The notes under the pieces: model-generated
Told to the model about the DNA's origin: nothing
The model's database searches: none
The model's input: only the letters and a program-made list of their open reading frames with translations
Translations under genes and position numbers: made by a program
Shown: positions 1 to 4,389 of the stretch, one piece after another
Numbering within the stretch: the stretch's first letter is position 1
Layout of the letters: each line of letters opens with the position of its first letter
From: DASPXY01 sp038227745
Lineage (GTDB): Bacteria > Planctomycetota > Planctomycetia > Gemmatales > Gemmataceae
DNA: 8,392 nt
Reading direction: 5' to 3'
Assembly (NCBI GenBank): GCA_038227745.1
Contig: JBBRPS010000461.1
Coordinates: 1 to 8,392, forward strand

Positions 1-34
1 ACCCCGCGCTCGCCCGAGGCTCGCGGCTAAACGG
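1..34. repeat. Partial palindromic intergenic repeat upstream of rplB (cut by window edge)
   Basis: The segment ends in GGCTAAACGG (25-34), the same ten bases that close the right arm of the inverted repeat upstream of rpsN (5448-5457). Its inner part is GC-rich and partly self-complementary (CCGCG near 4-8 and CGCGG at 22-26). In both cases the motif stops just before the Shine-Dalgarno sequence, 13-14 bases before the start codon. The matching left arm would lie outside the window, so membership of the same repeat family is an inference. Confidence 0.55.
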
Positions 35-48
35 GAATGGGGATAGTC

Positions 49-906
49 ATGGGCATTCGCCACTACAACCCGACGACGCCCGGCCGACGGGAAGGCTCGG
101 TCAGCGATTTTGCCGAGATCACCGACCGCAAGAAGAAGCCGGAGAAGTCCCTGCTGCGGCCCAAGCCCAAGAAGGGCGGCCGCAACAACCAGGGCATCAT
201 CTGCACGCGCTTCCGCGGCGGCGGCCACAAGCAGATGTATCGCATCATCGACTTCAAGCGCCGCAAGGACAACGTCTGGGCGACGGTCCTCAGCATCGAG
301 TACGACCCGAACCGCTCGGCGCGCATCGCGCTCTTGCAGTACGAGGATGGCGAGAAGCGCTACATCCTGGCCCCCGAGGGTCTCAAGGCCACCGACCGCA
401 TCCTCAGCGGCGAGGAAGCCGAGCCGCGCGTCGGCAACTGCCTGCCGCTGCGGCGCATTCCCCTCGGCATGGAAATCCACAACCTCGAGATGCAACCGGG
501 CCGCGGCGGCCAGATCTGCCGCAGCGCCGGCACCGGCGCGACGCTGACGGCCCGCGAGGGTTCGTGGGCGCAGGTCACGCTGCCCTCCGGCGAAGTGCGC
601 CGCGTCAGCTCGGAGTGCCGGGCGACGATCGGCGCCATCGGTAACGCCGATCACATGAACATCAGCCTGGGGAAAGCGGGGCGCAAGCGCTGGATGGGCC
701 GCAAGCCCCACAACCGCGGCACGTCCATGAACCCGGTTAGCCATCCGATGGGCGGCGGCGAAGGGCGCTCGGCGGGCGGCCGCCACCCCTGCAGTCCGAC
801 CGGCGTGCTCGCCAAGGGCGGCAAGACGCGCAAGAAGCGCAAGCCATCGAACTCGGCCATCGTCCGTCGACGCCGGGCCGGCCCGCACTACGCCCAGTCA
901 AAATAA
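49..906 (+). CDS. rplB: 50S ribosomal protein L2 (uL2)
   Basis: L2 binds 23S rRNA near the peptidyl-transferase centre and is needed for subunit association and peptide-bond formation. The 285-residue product starts MGIRHYNPTTPGRR, the usual uL2 N-terminus. It has the RNA-binding core with TRFRGGGHKQ at about 53-62 and the C-terminal loop NPVSHPMGGGEGR at 228-240. His232 corresponds to the functionally important His229 of E. coli (mature numbering); its neighbours, Asp and a second His in E. coli, are Ser and Met here. The end is basic (RKKRK, VRRRR) with a short tail AGPHYAQSK. I chose ATG 49 over the in-frame ATG at 37 because it matches the family N-terminus and has GGGGA at 39-43, five bases upstream. 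In the standard S10 order rplW would precede it outside the window. Confidence 0.98.
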   Translation: MGIRHYNPTTPGRREGSVSDFAEITDRKKKPEKSLLRPKPKKGGRNNQGIICTRFRGGGHKQMYRIIDFKRRKDNVWATVLSIEYDPNRSARIALLQYEDGEKRYILAPEGLKATDRILSGEEAEPRVGNCLPLRRIPLGMEIHNLEMQPGRGGQICRSAGTGATLTAREGSWAQVTLPSGEVRRVSSECRATIGAIGNADHMNISLGKAGRKRWMGRKPHNRGTSMNPVSHPMGGGEGRSAGGRHPCSPTGVLAKGGKTRKKRKPSNSAIVRRRRAGPHYAQSK

Positions 907-940
907 TGGCGAAGTGACCTGGCCTGGTGGCGCGGGATTT

Positions 941-958
941 ATAGAATAGATATTCTAT
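941..958. repeat. AT-rich palindrome between rplB and rpsS
   Basis: ATAGAAT (941-947) and ATTCTAT (952-958) are perfect inverted repeats around a 4-base centre. The AT-rich patch stands out in a cluster that is otherwise very GC-rich. It lies 14 bases before the rpsS start and just before its AGGA Shine-Dalgarno (962-965). It could be a weak hairpin or a protein-binding site. No -35 match at suitable spacing was found, so I do not call a promoter. Confidence 0.4.
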
Positions 959-972
959 CGCAGGAACCGGAC

Positions 973-1251
973 ATGAGTCGGAGAGAGAAATTAAGGACGC
1001 GCGGGCCCTACGTGGATGAGCGTCTGCTGGCCAAGGTGGAGAAGCAGGCGACGGGCCACCGCGAGCCGCTCAAGACCTGGGCGCGGGATTGCACCATCGT
1101 CCCGGAGTTCATCGGCCACACGTTCCTCATCCACAACGGCAAGATGTTCATGAAGCTCTATGTCACGGAGGACATGATCGGCCACAAGCTGGGCGAGTTC
1201 GCCCCCACCCGCCTCTTCCGCGGGCACAGTGGCGGCAAGGGCAAGAAGTAA
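973..1251 (+). CDS. rpsS: 30S ribosomal protein S19 (uS19)
   Basis: S19 sits on the head of the 30S subunit, forms a pair with S13 and contacts the A-site tRNA region. The 92-residue product has the family signature spread over the whole length: GPYVDERLL (11-19), KTWARDCTIVPEFIGHTF (34-51), HNGK (54-57) and the C-terminal GHKLGEFAPTRLFRGH (70-85). Length is normal for the family. The N-terminus (MSRREKLRTRG) is slightly longer than the common MPRSLKKG form. AGGA at 962-965 precedes ATG by seven bases. The gene follows rplB by 66 bases and is followed, unusually, by a hairpin and a tRNA gene rather than directly by rplV. Confidence 0.98.
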   Translation: MSRREKLRTRGPYVDERLLAKVEKQATGHREPLKTWARDCTIVPEFIGHTFLIHNGKMFMKLYVTEDMIGHKLGEFAPTRLFRGHSGGKGKK

Positions 1252-1269
1252 GGAATCGTTGGGATACAG

Positions 1270-1298
1270 AAGCCCAGGGATTGCAACCCCTGGGCTTT
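1270..1298 (+). terminator. Terminator-like hairpin between rpsS and tRNA-fMet
   Basis: A perfect 10-bp stem, AAGCCCAGGG (1270-1279) with CCCTGGGCTT (1288-1297), encloses an 8-base loop and is followed by a short T run (TTTAC from about 1296). This looks like an intrinsic terminator or attenuator, though the T tract is short. It starts 18 bases after the rpsS stop and ends 12 bases before the tRNA. Because the tRNA leaves no room for its own promoter after the hairpin, some read-through, or use as a processing or stability element, is implied. Confidence 0.55.
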
Positions 1299-1309
1299 AC
1301 ATCCCTGAT

Positions 1310-1381
1310 CCCGGGGTGGAGCAGTGGTAGCTCGCCAGGCTCATAACCTGGAGGTCGCAGGTTCAAATCCTGTCCCCGGAA
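1310..1381 (+). tRNA. Initiator tRNA-fMet, anticodon CAU
   Basis: The sequence folds into a full cloverleaf of 72 bases. Acceptor CCCGGGG (1310-1316) pairs with CCCCGG (1374-1379), leaving C1 opposite A72 unpaired. The D stem is GAGC/GCTC (1319-1322/1330-1333), giving an A11-U24 pair. The anticodon stem is CCAGG/CCTGG (1335-1339/1347-1351) with loop CTCATAA and anticodon CAT at 1342-1344. The T arm GCAGG-TTCAAAT-CCTGT ends at 1373, and A73 is 1381. The 1-72 mismatch and A11-U24 pair are established hallmarks of bacterial initiator tRNA, so this is fMet rather than elongator Met or Ile-CAU. CCA is not encoded. The usual three G-C pairs at 29-31/39-41 are A-U, G-C, G-C here. It sits inside the S10 cluster on the same strand. 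Confidence 0.96.
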
Positions 1382-1645
1382 TTCAGAGCACGGCCCGGGT
1401 CGTGCTCGTGAGGCGGCGAACGCGACCCGTTCGCGGTGAGCGGGGGACGTGAGTCTCTCAGCGGGCCATGAGAACGGCCCGGAGACCCACGCCCCCCGCT
1501 CCGCACAACATGGCCCGCGGCCGCGCACCCGAGCGATTCCCCGCGTTCGAGAACGGGAAAGGCTCGACCCCCCTGGACCCCGCTCGGCCCTCGGGAAGGG
1601 CCGCCGTTTTGCTTCCGCGGGTGGGCGTAGCAGGAGAGATCCCCG
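1382..1645 (+). promoter_or_regulatory. Structured 264-base gene-free region between tRNA-fMet and rplV
   Basis: No convincing coding sequence is present. Five stem-loops follow one another: 1386-1407 (GAGCACG/CGTGCTC), 1416-1434 (GCGAACG/CGTTCGC), a long one at 1438-1501, 1531-1565 (GAGC/GCTC enclosing TTCC/GGAA and CGTT/AACG) and 1585-1603 (CGGCCCT/AGGGCCG), the last followed by TTTT at 1607-1610. The rplV Shine-Dalgarno AGGAGA (1632-1637) comes after. It may be a tRNA trailer plus a 5' leader or attenuator for the downstream genes, or a small RNA on either strand. No sigma-70-type promoter could be assigned. The structures are seen; any function is inference. Confidence 0.45.
1438..1501. 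repeat. Long imperfect stem-loop in the tRNA-rplV gap
   Basis: The left arm 1438-1467 pairs with the right arm 1476-1501 in four helices of 9, 4, 5 and 6 bp around an 8-base loop (1468-1475). The helices are separated by A1447xC1492, A1452xC1487 and a 4-base bulge (1458-1461). Read on the minus strand, both A-C mismatches become U-G wobble pairs, giving a better-paired hairpin. This is the most extensive fold in the gap. Whether it is RNA or a DNA-level repeat cannot be decided from one copy. Confidence 0.55.
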
Positions 1646-1993
1646 ATGCAGTATACCGCACACCACCGTTTCGCGGACATGTCGGCCCGGAAGATCCGGC
1701 CGTTCGCGGCCCTGATCCGCGGCCGCAACGCCGACGAGGCCCTTGAGTTGCTGCGCTTTCTGCCCAACAAGAGCGCCCGCCTGCTGGAGCAGGTCCTCAA
1801 GAGCGCGCTGGGCAACGCCGAGGATCGCGGCGCCCGCGCCATCGACGACCTGGTCGTCGTCGAGTCGCGCATCGACGGCGGCCCGATGATGAAGCGCATC
1901 ATGCCGCGGGCGCGCGGCACGGCTTACCCGATCAAGCGCCGCATGGCGCACATCCACATCGCCCTCGCCGGCGAGGACGAGGGCGGCGCGTAA
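1646..1993 (+). CDS. rplV: 50S ribosomal protein L22 (uL22)
   Basis: L22 is an early-assembly 50S protein whose beta-hairpin lines the peptide exit tunnel. The 115-residue product is of normal length. The N-terminal helical domain has MSARKIRPFAALIRGRNADE (12-31) and the LEQVLKSALGNAED segment (47-60). The tunnel hairpin and end are at 78-105, with the signature RIMPRARGTAYPIKRRMAHI (84-103). It ends in a short acidic tail (EDEGGA). AGGAGA at 1632-1637 stands eight bases before ATG. It normally follows rpsS within some tens of bases; here 394 bases with a tRNA gene intervene, so it may need its own promoter or read-through. Confidence 0.98.
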   Translation: MQYTAHHRFADMSARKIRPFAALIRGRNADEALELLRFLPNKSARLLEQVLKSALGNAEDRGARAIDDLVVVESRIDGGPMMKRIMPRARGTAYPIKRRMAHIHIALAGEDEGGA

Positions 1994-2010
1994 GGCGGGG
2001 ACAGACGCGG

Positions 2011-2048
2011 GAGCCAGTCGGACCATCCAAAGGCGATCCGGTTGGCTC
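2011..2048. repeat. Hairpin in the rplV-rpsC gap
   Basis: GAGCCAGTCGGA (2011-2022) pairs with TCCGGTTGGCTC (2037-2048) over 12 positions, two of them G-T, around a 14-base loop. The gap is 98 bases long. There is no T tract after the stem, so it does not look like a simple terminator. It could stabilise mRNA ends or act on rpsC translation, but nothing in the sequence decides this. Confidence 0.5.
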
Positions 2049-2091
2049 GCGGCGTTGACACACGACCGGAAACCAAGCGACGGGGAAGAAC

Positions 2092-2796
2092 ATGGGGCAG
2101 AAAGTTCGGCCGACCGGCTTCCGCACCGGGATCATGGTCGATTGGCTCAGCCGCTGGTACGCCAGCAAGCAGGACTTCGCCGAATTGCTGATCGAGGATT
2201 TCAAGATCCGGCGCTTCGTCAAGAGGCGCTACGGCCACGCCGGCATCTCGCGCATCCGGATCGAACGGACGCGCGAGAAGGTGACGGTGTTCGTCTTCGC
2301 CGCCCGCGTCGGCATCATCATCGGCAAGAAGGGCCAGGAAGTCGATAAGCTGACCAAGGATCTTGAGGACCTGGCGCATCGGGTCATTGAGGTCAAAACG
2401 ATGGAGGTCAACCGGCCGGAGGTCGATCCGCAGCTGGTGGCCGAGGACATCGCCGAGCAGTTGCAAAAACGGGCCAGCTTCCGGCGGACGCTGAAGCGGG
2501 CGCTGGACCAGACCATGGAGGCGGGGGCGCGCGGCGTGCGCATCCAGCTCTCCGGCCGCCTGGGCGGCGCCGAGATGGCCCGCACCGAGAGCAACATGCA
2601 GGGCAGCATCCCGCTGTCCACGCTGCGGGCGAAGATCGAGTACGGGTTCGCCGAGGCCAAGACCGCCCAGGGGCACATCGGCATCAAGGTGTGGATCAAC
2701 AACGGGGACTACCTGGATCCCCAGGAGGACAGCGATGCCGCTCATGCCCAAGCGGGTAAAGTTCCGAAAAAGCCAACGCGGCAAGGTAAAAGGTAA
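2092..2796 (+). CDS. rpsC: 30S ribosomal protein S3 (uS3)
   Basis: S3 lies at the mRNA entry tunnel of the 30S subunit and has helicase-related RNA contacts. The 234-residue product begins MGQKVRPTGFR, as in the family. A KH domain spans about 40-110 with its GKKG loop at 78-81 (GIIIGKKGQEVDKL). The C-terminal S3 domain follows, with QKRASFRRTLKRAL (125-138), GVRIQLSGRLGGAEMARTE (148-166) and IPLSTLRAKIEYG (173-185). Residues after about 206 form a charged, low-complexity tail. That tail's coding region overlaps the start of rplP by 62 bases in another frame. GGGGA at 2082-2086 serves as a modest Shine-Dalgarno. Length is within the family range. Confidence 0.98.
   Translation: MGQKVRPTGFRTGIMVDWLSRWYASKQDFAELLIEDFKIRRFVKRRYGHAGISRIRIERTREKVTVFVFAARVGIIIGKKGQEVDKLTKDLEDLAHRVIEVKTMEVNRPEVDPQLVAEDIAEQLQKRASFRRTLKRALDQTMEAGARGVRIQLSGRLGGAEMARTESNMQGSIPLSTLRAKIEYGFAEAKTAQGHIGIKVWINNGDYLDPQEDSDAAHAQAGKVPKKPTRQGKR
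2723..2728 (+). promoter_or_regulatory. Shine-Dalgarno of rplP inside rpsC
   Basis: AGGAGG lies six bases before ATG 2735 and is the best Shine-Dalgarno match seen in the window. It supports the upstream ATG (2735) rather than ATG 2744 as the rplP start, and shows the 62-base overlap with rpsC is probably real rather than a start-calling artefact. Confidence 0.8.
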
Positions 2797-3154
2797 CGCC
2801 TGCCGCGGTAACACCGTGACCTTCGGCGAGTTCGGCCTGCAGTCCCTTGAGGGCGGCTGGTTGAGCGCCGAGGCCATTGAGGCCGGGCGTATCACCGCGG
2901 CACACTCTATCCGCGGCGAGGGCCGGCTGTACATCCGCGCGGTCCCGAGCAAGTCCGTGACCGCCATCCCCGCGGAGACGCGCATGGGCAAGGGCAAGGG
3001 CGAGCCGGAATACTGGGCGGCGGTGGTCAAGCCCGGCATGGTCCTGTTCGAGCTCTCCGGCATTCCCGAGGCGGCGGCCCGCGATACGCTGGCCCGCGTT
3101 GCCTACAAGATGCCGTTCCGCTGCCGCTTCGTCTCGCGGCGGCCGAACATCTAG
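2735..3154 (+). CDS. rplP: 50S ribosomal protein L16 (uL16)
   Basis: L16 helps shape the A-site and joins late in 50S assembly. The 139-residue product shows MPKRVKFRKSQRGK (4-17), RGNTVTFGEFGLQSLEGGW (24-42) and the strongly conserved ETRMGKGKGEPEYWAAVVKP (81-100), then GMVLFELSGIPE (101-112). Arg83 matches the Arg81 that is hydroxylated in E. coli. The Ile-Glu-Ala-Gly segment at 48-51 replaces the common IEAARRA, a mild divergence. A strong AGGAGG fixes the start at 2735, within the 3' end of rpsC, so the two genes are probably translationally coupled. A palindromic repeat follows the stop codon. Confidence 0.97.
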   Translation: MPLMPKRVKFRKSQRGKVKGNACRGNTVTFGEFGLQSLEGGWLSAEAIEAGRITAAHSIRGEGRLYIRAVPSKSVTAIPAETRMGKGKGEPEYWAAVVKPGMVLFELSGIPEAAARDTLARVAYKMPFRCRFVSRRPNI

Positions 3155-3159
3155 AGCGC

Positions 3160-3231
3160 TTCGTGGCCGACTCGCTCCGCGAGTCGGTGTGGGCAGGGGC
3201 TCCCCGACTCGCGGAGCGAGTCGGCCACGAA
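3160..3231. repeat. 28-bp perfect inverted repeat with self-palindromic arms, rplP-rpmC gap
   Basis: The arms 3160-3187 and 3204-3231 are perfect inverted copies (28 of 28) around a 16-base loop. Each arm contains a smaller palindrome with a 3-base centre: CCGACTCGC-TCC-GCGAGTCGG in the left arm, and the same with centre GGA in the right. The element can therefore form one long hairpin or two side-by-side hairpins. It resembles REP/BIME or MITE-type intergenic elements. No transposase is present in the window. Confidence 0.85.
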
Positions 3232-3238
3232 CCGCGGG

Positions 3239-3251
3239 GGGAAGCGTTCCC
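3239..3251 (+). promoter_or_regulatory. Shine-Dalgarno-masking mini-hairpin before rpmC
   Basis: GGGAA (3239-3243) and TTCCC (3247-3251) can pair around a 3-base loop, ending right against ATG 3252. The purine-rich GGGGGGAAG (3236-3244) is the only Shine-Dalgarno candidate for rpmC, so pairing would mask it. The stem is short and control of translation is a guess. Confidence 0.35.
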
Positions 3252-3518
3252 ATGAAAGCGACGAAACCGGCCGAGTACCGCGGCATGAGCGACGAGCAGC
3301 TGCAACTGGCGCTGCGCGAGGTCACGAAGAACCTCTTCCACCTCCGCTTCCAGTCGGCGACCGAGCGACTGGAGACGCCGAGCGAGATGCAGAAGGCGAA
3401 GCGCGAGGTGGCGCGCATCATGACCATCCAGCGGGAGAAACAGCTCGAACGCGAGCGCACGGCGGCCGAGGCCCAGGCGGCCGGTCAGCAAGCGGCGCCG
3501 GTGGCGGGAGGAGTGTAA
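3252..3518 (+). CDS. rpmC: 50S ribosomal protein L29 (uL29)
   Basis: L29 lies beside L23 at the mouth of the peptide exit tunnel. The product is 88 residues, against about 60-70 in most bacteria. Residues 1-62 form the typical two-helix hairpin: EYRGMSDEQLQLALREVTKN (8-27), LFHLRFQSATERLETPSEM (28-46) and KAKREVARIMTIQRE (48-62). Residues from about 64 are an extra charged then Ala/Gln/Gly-rich tail (AAEAQAAGQQAAPVAGGV). The start at 3252 matches the family N-terminus; reading further upstream would run through the intergenic repeat. The next gene, rpsQ, begins three bases after the stop. Confidence 0.95.
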   Translation: MKATKPAEYRGMSDEQLQLALREVTKNLFHLRFQSATERLETPSEMQKAKREVARIMTIQREKQLERERTAAEAQAAGQQAAPVAGGV

Positions 3519-3521
3519 GCG

Positions 3522-3890
3522 ATGGCCGAGACACAGCCCCAGACGCAGCAGCCCCAGGCCGAGCCGAAGCGCGGCATCCGCCGCACCGCGGTCGGCGTCG
3601 TCACCAGCGACAAGATGAACAAGACGCGCCGGGTCGAGATCCCGCGCCTGGTCAAGCACGCCCGCTACGGCAAGTACATCCGCCGCCGGACCATCTGCCA
3701 CGTCCACGACGAGCGGAACGAGTCGCGCGCCGGCGACACGGTCGAGATCATGGAGACGCGGCCGCTGTCGAAGACGAAGTGCTGGCGGCTGATGCGCGTC
3801 GTCACGCGGGCGCCGCAGGTCGTCCACCCCGGCGCGGCCCAGCAGCCAGCCGGCCAACCGGCCCCGGCCACCCCGGCGCCGACCGCATAG
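3522..3890 (+). CDS. rpsQ: 30S ribosomal protein S17 (uS17), with extended ends
   Basis: S17 is a primary 16S rRNA-binding protein of the 30S body, with an OB fold. The 122-residue product is longer than the usual 80-90. The core is at about 17-97: RGIRRTAVGVVTSDKMNKTR (17-36), KYIRRRTICHVHDERNES (51-68), GDTVEIMETRPLSKTKCWRL (71-90). It is preceded by a Gln/Pro-rich leader (AETQPQTQQPQAEP) and followed by a Pro/Ala/Gln-rich tail from about 98. GGAGGAG (3507-3513), inside the end of rpmC, stands eight bases before ATG, so the two genes are tightly coupled. In E. coli this is the last gene of the S10 operon; a terminator-like hairpin follows here too. Confidence 0.96.
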   Translation: MAETQPQTQQPQAEPKRGIRRTAVGVVTSDKMNKTRRVEIPRLVKHARYGKYIRRRTICHVHDERNESRAGDTVEIMETRPLSKTKCWRLMRVVTRAPQVVHPGAAQQPAGQPAPATPAPTA

Positions 3891-3908
3891 TCAGGAGTCA
3901 ACCCAACG

Positions 3909-3935
3909 GCCCACCCGTCAGCGCGGGTGGGCTTG
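3909..3935 (+). terminator. Terminator-like hairpin after rpsQ, at the S10/spc junction
   Basis: GCCCACCCG (3909-3917) pairs perfectly with CGGGTGGGC (3924-3932) around a 6-base loop, followed by TTGTGT. The T run is interrupted, so termination may be weak. Its place matches the border between the S10 and spc operons in E. coli, which suggests the two units may be separated here as well. No clear promoter for rplN is visible in the 45 bases that remain. Confidence 0.5.
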
Positions 3936-3977
3936 TGTCGTCCCGGGCGACAGGTCGGGGCGGAAGCGAGGTGTCGT

Positions 3978-4349
3978 ATGATCCAGATGTATTCGTACTT
4001 GGATGTGGCGGACAACACCGGCGCCAAAGAATGCATGTGCATCAAGGTGCTGGGGGGGACGCGGCGCCGCTATGCGGGGCTGGGAGACATCATCATCGCC
4101 AGCGTCAAGAAGGCGATCCCCGGCGGCGATGTCAAGCCCGGCGACGTGGTCAAGGGCGTCATCGTTCGGGTGAAGAAGGGGACCAAGCGCGACGACGGCA
4201 GTTACGTCCGCTTCGACCGCAACGCGATGGTGCTGCTGAACAAGGAAGACGAGAACCCGCGCGGCACGCGCATCTTCGGGGCGGTCGCCCGCGAGCTGCG
4301 CGACAAGGGTTACCTGAAGATCGTCAGCCTGGCCTCCGAGGTCGTTTGA
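3978..4349 (+). CDS. rplN: 50S ribosomal protein L14 (uL14)
   Basis: L14 sits at the subunit interface, in bridges to 16S rRNA, and is the binding site of the silencing factor RsfS. The 123-residue product is of normal length and highly conserved: MIQMYSYLDVADNTGAKECM (1-20), CIKVLGG (21-27), GDIIIASVKKAIPGGDVKPG (36-55), GVIVRVKKGTKRDDGSYVRF (60-79), NAMVLLN (82-88), GTRIFGAVARELRD (96-109). It ends KIVSLASEVV, a standard ending. GAGGTG (3968-3973) precedes ATG by four bases. It is the first gene of the spc part of the cluster. Confidence 0.98.
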   Translation: MIQMYSYLDVADNTGAKECMCIKVLGGTRRRYAGLGDIIIASVKKAIPGGDVKPGDVVKGVIVRVKKGTKRDDGSYVRFDRNAMVLLNKEDENPRGTRIFGAVARELRDKGYLKIVSLASEVV

Positions 4350-4389
4350 ACGGGTCGGCTTCGCGCCGCGGGCCGAGGGAGTAGTTGCG

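Noticed and set aside
37..48. Upstream ATG for rplB
   Set aside because: It would add MGIV ahead of the family-typical MGIRHYNPTTPGRR and overlaps the Shine-Dalgarno.
940..958. TATAGAAT as a -10 box of an rpsS promoter
   Set aside because: No -35 match at 16-18 bases upstream; the symmetry suggests a palindrome instead.
1449..1746. Plus-strand open frames in the tRNA-rplV gap
   Set aside because: They run through hairpins into rplV in other frames, lack good Shine-Dalgarno sequences, and their Arg/Pro-rich translations look non-coding.
1163..2026. 287-codon minus-strand frame covering the tRNA and the structured gap
   Set aside because: It runs through the tRNA gene and antisense to rpsS and rplV. 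Nothing in its translation looks like a protein family.
2055..2060. Perfect TTGACA -35 box before rpsC
   Set aside because: No -10-like sequence lies 16-18 bases downstream (CGACGG is there), so I do not call a promoter.
1924..3063. 379-codon open frame on the minus strand across rplV, rpsC and rplP
   Set aside because: Antisense to conserved genes, composition typical of a shadow frame, no motif recognised.
3099..3251. Upstream extension of the rpmC reading frame through the inverted repeat
   Set aside because: The frame is open, but the segment overlaps the end of rplP and encodes repeat sequence. L29 homology begins at the ATG at 3252.
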